A program made the position numbers and the translations under genes. The notes below the pieces were generated by a model. That model made no database searches, had not been told where the DNA came from, and saw only the letters and a list, made by a program, of their open reading frames with translations. A DNA stretch of 8,958 bases, from contig CAJUAS010000052.1 of assembly GCA_910584395.1 (NCBI GenBank), positions 1-8,958 on the forward strand. Direction: 5' to 3'. Shown here piece after piece: positions 1 through 6,779 of this stretch (the stretch's first letter is position 1; each line of letters opens with the position of its first letter). The DNA is from an uncultured Oscillospiraceae bacterium. GTDB lineage: Bacteria > Bacillota > Clostridia > Oscillospirales > Oscillospiraceae.

Positions 1-54
1 AGCGCTTGAATGGCATTCAAGAGGTCAGCGGTTCGATCCCGCTTATCTCCACCA
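1..54 (+). tRNA. tRNA-Ala(GGC), 5' end cut off by the window
   Basis: This is the 3' part of a tRNA. The anticodon stem is 5-9 paired with 17-21, and the 7-nt loop at 10-16 places the anticodon GGC at 12-14, which reads alanine GCC codons. The T-arm is 28-32/40-44 around the TTCGATC loop. The 3' acceptor strand is 45-51 with discriminator A at 51 (roughly; the seven paired bases precede it), and CCA is encoded at 52-54. The third acceptor base from the 3' end is T, compatible with the G3-U70 identity pair of alanine tRNAs, but its partner lies outside the window. Loop positions 32 and 38 are A and T, the pair typical of bacterial tRNA-Ala(GGC). About 22 nt at the 5' end, including most of the D-arm, are missing. 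Identity is secure from anticodon and arm structure. Confidence 0.95.
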
Positions 55-95
55 ACAAAACTCACACAGTCACAAACTGTGTGAGTTTTGTTATA
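55..95 (+). terminator. Intrinsic terminator of the tRNA gene
   Basis: A perfect 16-bp stem, 55-70 paired with 76-91, closes a 5-nt loop (CACAA). The 3' arm ends in TTTTG followed by TTATAT, giving a U-rich tail. It starts one base after the CCA of the tRNA, so it should end that transcript and its 3' trailer. Confidence 0.85.
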
Positions 96-130
96 TCCAA
101 GAGAGCTGGCAGATGCTAATTGTTTATATA

Positions 131-167
131 CAAAAAGACAGCGTGGCGGAAGCCACGCTGTCTTTTG
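131..167 (-). terminator. Intrinsic terminator after the stalk/DUF4358 gene
   Basis: A perfect 15-bp stem, 133-147 paired with 152-166, closes a 4-nt loop (GGAA on +, TTCC on -). Read on the minus strand, the 3' arm runs into five T residues. It lies 16 nt beyond the stop codon of the minus-strand gene at 183-1088. Together with the tRNA terminator it leaves only about 35 nt (96-130) between the two transcription units, in which I see nothing further. Confidence 0.85.
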
Positions 168-182
168 TCGGATAGAAGAGAA

Positions 183-1088
183 TTACTTCTCGGCGGGATA
201 CGCCGCGTTGAACATCTCGATGGCCGTGTCGTTGTCGCCGGAGATGATGAGCATGATGTGCGTCCCGTCGGGAGCGACCACAATCTGGCCGTTCTGAGCC
301 ATCTCCAGAGGATCGGGGAGGTAGCCCTCAAAGCCCTGAATGGTGGTCTGCTTGCGGGCCTCCAGATCCTCCTTGGCGGCGTCCATCTTGCCCTCGGCCA
401 CCTCGCCGATGACGATGGTGTCAGCGTTGATCATCATGGGGAAGTAGCCGATGATGGAGGTGAAGTTCTCCTGATGGATGCCCATGTACTCCTCCATCTC
501 AGCGGGGGAGTTCTTCATGCGGGCGCCCAGCTCCACGGCCTCCATGATGGAGCGGACCACCTTCATGTCGGGGTCGGAGGCGGAGGTGGTGATGGTATAG
601 CACTCGCCGTCGTCGGTGACGGAGACGGTCTCCAAGGCGTCCAGCAGGCTGACGGGGAGGAAGGTGTAGCCCGCGGGGTCGAGATAGGGCTTCACATCCT
701 CCTGAAGCTCCTGAGCGACCTGCACGGTCATGTCGTTGAGGTTGACGAGGATGCCGGTCTCGTCAAAAGAGAACACAGCAGAGTTTTCCTCGGGATACCA
801 AGAGGCAGTGCCGCCGCTGGTCTCGCACAGGAGGCGCATGGGCACATAGCCAAGGGGCGCGTCGGGGATACCGGTGGTGTCCACTTTCTCGCCGTCCAGC
901 ATGAGGATGGGGAGAGCGGTGGGCGCGTCCGCCGTCTCGGGGGCGGGGGCGATGAGCAGGGGGGTGTCCTCGCCGGTGCGGGCCCCGTCGGCGGGCGTCC
1001 AGCCCTCGGGCAGGTCGGCCGCCAGAGCGGTGACGCCCAGAGACAGGCACAGGCAAAGGGTCAGGGTGAGCGCAAGGATTTTCTTCAT
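183..1088 (-). CDS. Secreted stalk-domain protein with C-terminal DUF4358-like domain
   Basis: This 301-residue protein is predicted to be exported. Residues 1-24 form a signal peptide: MKK, a Leu-rich core, then ALA-A as a type I cleavage site. There is no lipobox cysteine at the junction, so it is not an obvious lipoprotein. Residues about 60-167 match the copper amine oxidase N-terminal 'stalk' fold found in clostridial surface proteins, with paired YVPMRLL and TFLPVSLLD strands and a SWYPEENSAVF segment. Residues about 190-297 resemble DUF4358: a YMGI segment, a central NADTIVIGEV strand, a helix with LEARKQTTIQGFEGYLP, and a final HIMLIISGDND strand followed by the AIEMFN helix. The function of both domains is unknown; no copper-oxidase catalytic domain is present. 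The start is set by AAAGGAG 9 nt upstream. It lies 102 nt after pepT in the same direction with no clear terminator between, so co-transcription is possible. Confidence 0.85.
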   Translation of the reverse strand: MKKILALTLTLCLCLSLGVTALAADLPEGWTPADGARTGEDTPLLIAPAPETADAPTALPILMLDGEKVDTTGIPDAPLGYVPMRLLCETSGGTASWYPEENSAVFSFDETGILVNLNDMTVQVAQELQEDVKPYLDPAGYTFLPVSLLDALETVSVTDDGECYTITTSASDPDMKVVRSIMEAVELGARMKNSPAEMEEYMGIHQENFTSIIGYFPMMINADTIVIGEVAEGKMDAAKEDLEARKQTTIQGFEGYLPDPLEMAQNGQIVVAPDGTHIMLIISGDNDTAIEMFNAAYPAEK

Positions 1089-1116
1089 GGAAAAATGCTC
1101 CTTTCAATATTTCTTT

Positions 1117-1137
1117 CTCAAGGGAGTTGTCCTTGAG
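1117..1137 (-). repeat. Short inverted repeat in the leader of the stalk gene
   Basis: CTCAAGG (1117-1123) and CCTTGAG (1131-1137) form a perfect 7-bp stem around a 7-nt loop, ending 28 nt upstream of the start codon at 1088. No T-run follows on either strand, so it is not a standard terminator. It could be an operator or an mRNA leader hairpin; there is no direct support for either. Confidence 0.35.
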
Positions 1138-1190
1138 TAAAGCCAAAATTTAGACGGCGGGGGAGGGGGAAAGTTCCCGCTTTTTCAAAA

Positions 1191-2402
1191 TTATTTATCC
1201 TCCCGCACCAGAGCCACCAAAACCTCCACCATTTTTTCCAGCGCGGGGACGGGGATAAACTCGTGGACGCCGTGGAAATTCGCGCCGCCGGTGGAGAGGT
1301 TGGGGCAGGGGAGACCCTCGTAGGAGAGCCGCGCGCCGTCGGTGCCGCCGCGGATGGGGATCTCCTGCGCCTCCACACCGCAGCGGGCAAAGGCGGCCTT
1401 GGCCCGGTGAATGAGGTACATATGGGGCTCAATTTGCGCCTTCATGTTGTAATACTGGTCGGCAAGAGCAAGCTCGACAGTGCCCGCGCCGTATTTCTCG
1501 TTGAGGTAGGCGGCGATGCGCTCCATGGCCACCTTGCGGCGCTGGAACTTGTCCATGTCGAAGTCGCGGACGATGTATTCCAGCGTGGCCGTGGTTTCGT
1601 CCCCCGACATGGCCTGAAGGTGGTAAAAGCCCTCGTACCCTTCGGTGTGGGCGGGGGTTTCGGCGGGGGGAAGCATGGAGTTGAATTCCATCGCCATCAG
1701 CAGGGCGTTTTTCATTTTGTTTTTCGCCGAGCCGGGATGGATGTTAAAGCCGTGGACGGTGACCACCGCCCCGGCGGCGTTGAAGTTCTCGTACTCCAGC
1801 TCGCCCAGCTCCCCGCCGTCCACGGTGTAGGCCACCGCCGCGCCGAAGCCCTTGAGGTCGAAGTGATCCGCCCCGCTGCCGATCTCCTCGTCGGGGGTGA
1901 TGCCCACGGCGATCGGGCCGTGGGGGATCTCCGGGTGGGCGGCGAGGTATTCCACCGCCGAGAAAATCTCTGCGATCCCCGCCTTGTCGTCCGCACCCAG
2001 CAGGGTAGAGCCGTCGGTGACCACCAGCTCCTGACCGATATAACGCTTTAAGCAGTCGTAGTCGGCAGCGCGCATGACCTCGCCGTGGCCCAGAGGGATG
2101 TCGCCCCCCTGATAGGAGATGATCTGGGGCTTGACGTTTGCCCCCGATGCGCCGGGGGCGGTGTCCATGTGGGCAATAAGGCCGATGCAGGGCACGCCCT
2201 CATAGCCGGGGGTGGCGGGAAGATGGGCGTAGACATAGCCAAACTCGTCCATATGGGCGTTTTGCAGGCCGATCTGGCTCAGCTCGACCGCTAAAGCCTC
2301 CCCCAGCACCTTCTGCTTGGCGGTGGAGGGGTGGGTGTCGGAGTAGGGATCGGACTGGGTATCGTAGGAGACGTACTTCAAAAAGCGGTCTAAGACGGAC
2401 AT
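1191..2402 (-). CDS. pepT: Peptidase T (tripeptide aminopeptidase)
   Basis: This is a cytosolic dinuclear-zinc M20B aminopeptidase that removes the N-terminal residue of tripeptides. From the start chosen here the protein has 403 residues, close to the family's usual 405-410. The metal and catalytic residues are all visible: H78 and D80 in the HMDT motif, the bridging D138 in GADDKAG, the general base E172 and ligand E173 in PDEEIG, D195 in VDGG, and H380 in FHGVHEF. The dimerisation lid lies between, with NIHPGSAKNKM. An in-frame ATG three codons upstream (2411) touches the ribosome site directly. The ATG at 2402 has AAAGGA with an 8-nt spacer, and its numbering puts the first ligand at H78 exactly as in E. 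coli PepT. It is divergent from the hydrolase gene on the right. It is a complete, intact gene. Confidence 0.95.
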   Translation of the reverse strand: MSVLDRFLKYVSYDTQSDPYSDTHPSTAKQKVLGEALAVELSQIGLQNAHMDEFGYVYAHLPATPGYEGVPCIGLIAHMDTAPGASGANVKPQIISYQGGDIPLGHGEVMRAADYDCLKRYIGQELVVTDGSTLLGADDKAGIAEIFSAVEYLAAHPEIPHGPIAVGITPDEEIGSGADHFDLKGFGAAVAYTVDGGELGELEYENFNAAGAVVTVHGFNIHPGSAKNKMKNALLMAMEFNSMLPPAETPAHTEGYEGFYHLQAMSGDETTATLEYIVRDFDMDKFQRRKVAMERIAAYLNEKYGAGTVELALADQYYNMKAQIEPHMYLIHRAKAAFARCGVEAQEIPIRGGTDGARLSYEGLPCPNLSTGGANFHGVHEFIPVPALEKMVEVLVALVREDK

Positions 2403-2430
2403 TTTCCTCATCCTTTCAACCGGTTGTCCC

Positions 2431-2459
2431 TTGACGGTCGGGGGCGCGTCGGGTAAACT
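2431..2459 (+). promoter_or_regulatory. Sigma-A-type promoter for the serine hydrolase gene
   Basis: TTGACG at 2431-2436 (5 of 6 to the -35 consensus) and TAAACT at 2454-2459 (4 of 6 to the -10) are separated by exactly 17 nt. Transcription would start near 2466, giving a leader of about 37 nt that contains the ribosome site AAGGGAGG at 2485-2492. No equally good promoter for the divergent pepT was found in the same 91-nt gap. Confidence 0.55.
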
Positions 2460-2502
2460 AAGATCATAGAATACATTTTACCATAAGGGAGGGTAAAAAG
2501 CT

Positions 2503-3408
2503 ATGGGGATGGAGGAATTTTTCTACCCCTCCAGCGATGGGGAGCATCAAGTCCACGCCACGGTTTGGCTGCCGGAGGGAGAAGTAAAGGGCGTGGTGCA
2601 GCTGGTTCACGGGATCTGTGAGTATATCCAGCGCTACGCCCCCTTTGCCGCGTTCCTGAACGCCAAGGGGTTTGCCGTCTGCGGCAACGACCACCTCGGC
2701 CACGGCAAGACGGCCAAAGGAGCGGAAGAATACGGCTTTTTCACCGACTGGAAGTGTCTGGTTCAGGACGTGCGGGCTTTGCGGGTGAAGATGGGGGCGC
2801 GGTTTCCCGGCGCGCCCTACTTCCTGCTGGGCCACTCTATGGGGTCCTTTGTGGCTCGGACGTATCTCATCGACTATCCCGGCACGCTGACGGGGTGCAT
2901 CTTGTCTGGCACAGGGCAGGAGAGCGGCGCAACGGTGGCCGCGGGGAAGTTTTTGACCGCGCTGGGCGATCCCCACAAGGTCAACAAGCTCTTCTACGAG
3001 CTGTCCATCGGGGCGTATAACAATTCCTTCAAGCCCTGCCGCACCGCATCGGACTGGATCTGCCGGGACGAGGCGGTGGTGGACGCCTATCTGGCCGATC
3101 CCTTGTGCAATTTCCAGACCACGGCGGGGATGAACCACGCCATGATGAAGGGGTTGCAGTATGTGGGCAGCCGGAAAAACCTCCAGAAGATGGACAAGGA
3201 CACCCCCGTCTACTTTTTCGCCGGGGACAAAGACCCTGTGGGCGCGATGGGCAAGGGCGTTTTGAAGGTGGCGGGCTGGTTCCGGGAGGCGGGGTGCAAA
3301 GATGTGACCGTGAAGCTCTACCCCGGCGGCCGCCATGAGATGCTCAACGAGCTGAATAAGGACGAGGTGTTTGCCGATACGCTGGCATGGATGGAAAGCA
3401 AGATGTGA
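2503..3408 (+). CDS. Alpha/beta hydrolase, monoacylglycerol lipase/lysophospholipase-like
   Basis: This 301-residue cytoplasmic serine hydrolase belongs to the 'serine aminopeptidase S33 / Hydrolase_4' group that includes monoacylglycerol lipases and lysophospholipases. The oxyanion motif is LVHGICEY (HG at 36-37). The conserved DHLGHGKT segment is at 63-70. The nucleophile elbow is GHSMG, with S112. The acid is probably D244 in GDKDPVG, and the histidine is H278 in GGRHEM. There is no signal peptide or membrane segment. Likely substrates are ester lipids such as monoacylglycerols or lysophospholipids, but the sequence does not decide between them. The start is fixed by AAGGGAGG with about a 10-nt spacer; a second in-frame ATG at 2509 is too far from it. 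It is the only rightward protein gene here, with its own promoter and terminator, so it is monocistronic. Confidence 0.9.
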   Translation: MGMEEFFYPSSDGEHQVHATVWLPEGEVKGVVQLVHGICEYIQRYAPFAAFLNAKGFAVCGNDHLGHGKTAKGAEEYGFFTDWKCLVQDVRALRVKMGARFPGAPYFLLGHSMGSFVARTYLIDYPGTLTGCILSGTGQESGATVAAGKFLTALGDPHKVNKLFYELSIGAYNNSFKPCRTASDWICRDEAVVDAYLADPLCNFQTTAGMNHAMMKGLQYVGSRKNLQKMDKDTPVYFFAGDKDPVGAMGKGVLKVAGWFREAGCKDVTVKLYPGGRHEMLNELNKDEVFADTLAWMESKM

Positions 3409-3420
3409 AAAGGGAAAAAC

Positions 3421-3453
3421 AAAAGAGCCACGCCGCCGGCGTGGCTCTTTTTT
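3421..3453. terminator. Bidirectional intrinsic terminator between hydrolase and rpiB
   Basis: A perfect 14-bp stem, 3421-3434 paired with 3438-3451, closes a 3-nt loop. On the + strand the stem ends in a run of six T (3448-3453), ending the hydrolase transcript 12 nt after its stop. On the - strand the other arm ends in TTTT followed by GTTTTTCCC, ending the convergent rpiB transcript, whose stop codon is 8 nt away. It therefore serves both converging genes. Confidence 0.9.
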
Positions 3454-3460
3454 GACCTGT

Positions 3461-3916
3461 TTATCTGTTTTCCACTTCTTTGATGAGATCGACCCGGCGT
3501 TGGTGGCGGCCGCCTTCAAATTCAGAGGATAAGAACGCGTCCAAGATCTCCAAGGCCAGATTCGTCCCCGTGACCCCTGCGCCGATGGCCAGCATATTGG
3601 CGTCGTTGTGGCGGCGGGTCATCTGGGCCGACCAAGGCTCGTGACACAGGGCGCAGCGCACCCCCTTGACCTTGTTGGCCACCATGGACACGCCGATGCC
3701 GGTGGTACACACCACCACCCCCAGACTGCACTTGCCGTCCGCCACGGCGCGGGCGGCTTTTTCTGCAAAAATGGGGTAGTCGCAGCTTTCGGCGGAATGA
3801 CAGCCGAAGTCCTCGCAGAGGATGCCTTTGGCGGCAAGATGGGCTTTCAGGGCTTCCTTCAGGGCGTAGCCGCCGTGGTCGCCGGCCAAGGCGACCGAGA
3901 GGGTTTTCTCTTCCAT
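3461..3916 (-). CDS. rpiB: Ribose-5-phosphate isomerase B
   Basis: RpiB/LacA/LacB-family sugar-phosphate isomerase, 151 residues, a normal length. It interconverts ribulose 5-phosphate and ribose 5-phosphate in the pentose phosphate pathway, as a cytosolic dimer. The visible active-site features are AGDHGG (D13, H14), catalytic C70 in VVCTTGIG, H103 in RRHNDANMLAIG, and the phosphate-binding arginines in GGRHQRRVDLI (R137, R140/R141). The usual CGTGIG reads CTTGIG here, a Gly-to-Thr change next to the catalytic Cys; the Cys is kept. The start overlaps the stop of the upstream PHP gene in a TAATG, and its ribosome site GGAG (8-nt spacer) lies inside that gene, so translation is probably coupled. 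It is the last gene of the minus-strand cluster. LacA/B-type galactose-6-phosphate isomerase is less likely because it is a single gene without lac neighbours. Confidence 0.93.
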   Translation of the reverse strand: MEEKTLSVALAGDHGGYALKEALKAHLAAKGILCEDFGCHSAESCDYPIFAEKAARAVADGKCSLGVVVCTTGIGVSMVANKVKGVRCALCHEPWSAQMTRRHNDANMLAIGAGVTGTNLALEILDAFLSSEFEGGRHQRRVDLIKEVENR

Positions 3917-4731
3917 TACAGTTTCTCCATTCCGGCCTTACGGCCATGATATACCGCCACATAGGCAAAGCCGCAGTCGGCGATCACTTGGTAGACCTCC
4001 CGAATGCCCTTGCCTACGTCTTGGACAGTGTGCGCGTCCGAGCCCACGGTGATCAGCTCGCCCCCCAGCGACTTAAAAAGCCGCAGATAGGGGATCCACT
4101 CCTCAATGGAGCGGCCCCGCCAAGTGTTTACCTCCATGGCCTTGCCGTCCTGCGCGGTGCGGCGGAGGATGGCGACGGTGCGCTCATAGAAGTCTCCCTC
4201 CAAAAGGGAGAAGGGGTGGGGGCCGCGGTCGTTGATATAGCGCAGGGGATAGATCACATGGCCCAGCGTGTCATAGCAGTCGGGGAGGGCCACCACCTCT
4301 TCCAGCGAGCCGAGATAGTCCTCCAAGGTGCGTTGGCAGGTATCGTGGTCGGGGTATTCCGCAAAGTAAAAGTCGTGTTTGTCCTTCATGGCGCGGTAGT
4401 TGTGTACCGAGCCGATGACAAAGTCCAGCCCGGGCTGGGCGGCTAAGACGGCCCGGGCCGCGTCGGGGTTTTCATAGGCCTCTCCCAGCTCCATCCCCTG
4501 CGCCAGCGTCAGCCCTTGCGGCAGAGCGGCACGGGCCGCCGCCACAGCGGCGTTGTAGGGCGTCCAGTCGTAGGTGTACGCCGGCTCGCCCTGCAAGGTG
4601 ACCAGATCCCAGTGGTCGGTAAGGCATAGATGGGTCAGCCCTGCGGCGCTTGCGGCGCGGGCCATCTCCAAAACTGTGTTGTGGCCATCGGGGGAGCAGA
4701 GAGAATGGGTGTGGGTGTCGCCAAGAAACAT
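3916..4731 (-). CDS. PHP-family phosphatase, histidinol-phosphatase (HisJ/HisK-type)-like
   Basis: This 271-residue cytosolic enzyme has the polymerase-and-histidinol-phosphatase (PHP) metal site. Visible ligands in order are H7 and H9 (GDTHTHS), D15, H40 (LTDHWD), E81 (GMELGE), H110 (GSVHNY), H158 (DTLGHVIYPLRY), and D232 and H234 (GSDAH). The GSVH and LGH(V/I)xPLRY motifs are typical of HisK-type histidinol-phosphatases, which dephosphorylate histidinol phosphate in histidine synthesis. No other his gene is in the window, so another phosphomonoester substrate remains possible and I give no symbol. AAAAGGAG sits 8 nt before the ATG. The gene begins 24 nt after the glycosyltransferase stop and shares the A of TAATG with rpiB, consistent with one operon. 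Confidence 0.82.
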   Translation of the reverse strand: MFLGDTHTHSLCSPDGHNTVLEMARAASAAGLTHLCLTDHWDLVTLQGEPAYTYDWTPYNAAVAAARAALPQGLTLAQGMELGEAYENPDAARAVLAAQPGLDFVIGSVHNYRAMKDKHDFYFAEYPDHDTCQRTLEDYLGSLEEVVALPDCYDTLGHVIYPLRYINDRGPHPFSLLEGDFYERTVAILRRTAQDGKAMEVNTWRGRSIEEWIPYLRLFKSLGGELITVGSDAHTVQDVGKGIREVYQVIADCGFAYVAVYHGRKAGMEKL

Positions 4732-4755
4732 GAAGAGGTCTCCTTTTGCAAAAAA

Positions 4756-6759
4756 TCAGAAGGGCCAAGAGGGCAGAAACGCCAACAAGTTGTGAGAATA
4801 CCAGTTGGGCATGGTCAGACCGATGAGGGCGGGGTAGAACAGGGCGTACAGCGCGACGGAAACGGAGGTCACTCCGTAGACGGGAAGCCGCCACTTGGCC
4901 CATTTGCACTCCATCAGGTCGTTGAACACATAGCAAATGCAGAAGATCAGAAACAAGATGGAGGGGAAGTAGTGGTAGGCGAAGGTGGTGCGGCCGATGA
5001 ACACCCACGGGAGGAACTGGGAGAGGAAGGCCACCACCAAAAACAGGGCCTTGCCGCACCGCCGCTGGACAAAGCGGACGGCCGCAGCGATGAGGCTCAG
5101 CAGACCCGCCCAAGAGATCAGGGGGTTATTGAAGGAGGCGAACCGCTCGGTCATGCCGCTGCCGCCCATGTCGTTCAGATAGAAAAGGATGGGCCGGGCG
5201 TCCACCAGCCATTGATACCAGCGGGACTCATAGCTGTGGGGGTCGGTGACGCCGTTGTGGTAGTGGAGCATATAGCTCTGGTTGCGCCACATCTCGTCAA
5301 AGACGGAGGCAAAGGTGACGCTGCCCTTGGAGGCGGCGTAGGGGATATAGGAGGCGGTGTAGATGGCGGCGGGAAGCACCACAAAGCACAGCACCGACAA
5401 AAGCAAAGTCTTGACGAGCCAGCCTGCCAGAGACTTTCTGGGCGCGGGTTCGCCGTCTTCATGTTCTTCGCCGCCCTTGTTCCAAGCGCGGATGCGGAAG
5501 ATCATGTGGATGAGGTACAAAACAGCCAGCCCCACCCCGGCGTAGACCACCGTCCACTTGCAGGCGCAGCCGATCCCCCAAGTAATGCCGGAGAGGGCCA
5601 AAGCGCCGTAGCCCTCGCTGGTTTTACCCTTTTTGTTGGGGGTGGCGGAGGCGGTGAGCCAGCGGTAGAAGAACCAGTAGGACAGCAAAATGAAGAACAC
5701 GCCGTAGGTGTCGATGGTGGCGATGCGGGTCTGGGTCAGGTGCATGAACTCGGCGGCAAAGAGGGTCGTGCCGCAGGCGGCTACCACCGTCTTGCCGAAC
5801 AAATTTTTCAGGAACACATAAAGGAGGGGGAGCATAAGCACCCCGAACAGCGTTCCCATGAACCGCCAGCCGAAGGGAGTCATGCCGAACATACGGATGC
5901 CGAGGCCCAGAATGAGCTTGCCCAGAGGGGGGTGGGTGATCTCGTAGGGGTGGAGGTTTTCGATGTTCTCCAGAGCGGTGCGGGGATGGTAAATTTCATC
6001 GAAATAGGAGGAGTTGCGCCAAGAGATGGCCTCCGGCACGGTGTCGTCCACGGTGAAGAGCTGGTCAAGTCCGGCGGGGATGTCTGCGCCGTCCGCCATG
6101 ACCCAGTTGAACCGCAGGGGCTGGTTCTGGTCGTCGAAGAAAATGAGCTTGCCAAGGCGCAGGGTCTGCTGGTTGTAGTCTGCCTTGCCGGTAATGCGGA
6201 TATACTGCACCCACTGGGCCTGCTGGGGGATGATGTCCTGCCACTTGAAAAGCTTGATATAGTCCTGCGAGAGGGCGTAGGAGGGGTCGTAGCCCTCCGC
6301 CTGCGCCCAATAGTAGACGGTCTTGTCCCGATCCCACTGGTCTTTTTCGGTTTTCGTCCACAGGGTAGACCAAGTCTTGCCGTCCTGAGAGACCTCTAAA
6401 TTATACCCCCCTGTGCCAAGGGAGGAGTAAGACCAGAGCCGGGAGACCAAAAGGGGGTCACCCTCCACCTGAACGGTCCATGTCTCGCCGCCGGAGAAGT
6501 CGTGATACGCCTGAGGAGCTTTCATCGAGCCAAGCTGGAAAAAGGCGGTGACGGCGTAGGTGGCGGTGATGAGCAAAATGGGCAGGGCGTCCTTGCGCGC
6601 CAAGGGATAACGCCGCCGGGCGAAGGTGAAGGGCGCGCGCTCGGTCAAAGAGATCCAGTCCAGCGTACCCGGACGGGGGCGCAGGGCGGAGAAATAGTAG
6701 GCGATAAAGCCAATCGCGCCCGCCAGCACCAGCGCGGCGAGGAAGATGGCAGGTGTCAT
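4756..6759 (-). CDS. GT39/PMT-like membrane glycosyltransferase with discoidin-like loop domain
   Basis: This 667-residue polytopic membrane protein resembles the protein O-mannosyltransferase (GT39, phospholipid-carrier-dependent) family, which moves a sugar from a polyprenyl phosphate to an acceptor on the outer face of the membrane. The acidic DE pair is D254-E255 in YFDEIYHPRTALE, followed by EITHPPLGKLIL (274-284), GWRFMGTLFG (298-306), FMHLTQTRIATIDTYG (338-353) and the late-loop SYESRWYQWLVDARPIL. I count about a dozen hydrophobic segments (for example 4-24, 59-76, 299-320, 352-367, 405-422, 450-470, 570-587, 595-613, 625-645). Residues about 80-208 are a soluble insertion with a discoidin/F5-8-type-C pattern (YNLEVSQDGKTWSTLW, then QWVQYIRITG and LGKLIFFDD). 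The segment 25-58 is rich in Arg/Lys, so it should be cytoplasmic, with the insertion and DE outside. GGAGGAG precedes the ATG. Donor and acceptor are unknown. Confidence 0.85.
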   Translation of the reverse strand: MTPAIFLAALVLAGAIGFIAYYFSALRPRPGTLDWISLTERAPFTFARRRYPLARKDALPILLITATYAVTAFFQLGSMKAPQAYHDFSGGETWTVQVEGDPLLVSRLWSYSSLGTGGYNLEVSQDGKTWSTLWTKTEKDQWDRDKTVYYWAQAEGYDPSYALSQDYIKLFKWQDIIPQQAQWVQYIRITGKADYNQQTLRLGKLIFFDDQNQPLRFNWVMADGADIPAGLDQLFTVDDTVPEAISWRNSSYFDEIYHPRTALENIENLHPYEITHPPLGKLILGLGIRMFGMTPFGWRFMGTLFGVLMLPLLYVFLKNLFGKTVVAACGTTLFAAEFMHLTQTRIATIDTYGVFFILLSYWFFYRWLTASATPNKKGKTSEGYGALALSGITWGIGCACKWTVVYAGVGLAVLYLIHMIFRIRAWNKGGEEHEDGEPAPRKSLAGWLVKTLLLSVLCFVVLPAAIYTASYIPYAASKGSVTFASVFDEMWRNQSYMLHYHNGVTDPHSYESRWYQWLVDARPILFYLNDMGGSGMTERFASFNNPLISWAGLLSLIAAAVRFVQRRCGKALFLVVAFLSQFLPWVFIGRTTFAYHYFPSILFLIFCICYVFNDLMECKWAKWRLPVYGVTSVSVALYALFYPALIGLTMPNWYSHNLLAFLPSWPF

Positions 6760-6779
6760 AAAAACTCCTCCGGAACATC

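Noticed and set aside
1..91. tRNA 3' end as an integration (att) site of a mobile element
   Set aside because: No integrase, no repeat of the tRNA 3' sequence and no mobile genes follow; the sequence after it is a normal terminator.
120..1136. A 338-codon + strand open frame over the stalk/DUF4358 gene
   Set aside because: It starts inside a terminator, has no recognisable domain, and is the Gly/His/Val-rich complement of a gene with a clear signal peptide and ribosome site.
1139..1190. GC-rich stretch after pepT as a terminator
   Set aside because: Only a 5-bp stem with a long loop can be drawn and no T-run follows it on the minus strand.
2463..2468. TATGAT on the minus strand as a -10 box for pepT
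   Set aside because: No acceptable -35 hexamer lies 16-18 nt upstream and it is not an extended -10, so it does not make a convincing promoter.
2464..3519. A 351-codon minus-strand open frame over the serine hydrolase
   Set aside because: It crosses the bidirectional terminator and the divergent promoter region and shows no domain; the + strand frame has the full catalytic triad.
4630..6399. A 589-codon open frame on the + strand opposite the glycosyltransferase gene
   Set aside because: It is antisense to an unmistakable membrane protein gene, has no ribosome site, and its translation is low-complexity (Gly, His, Val, Glu rich) as expected from a GC-rich complementary frame.
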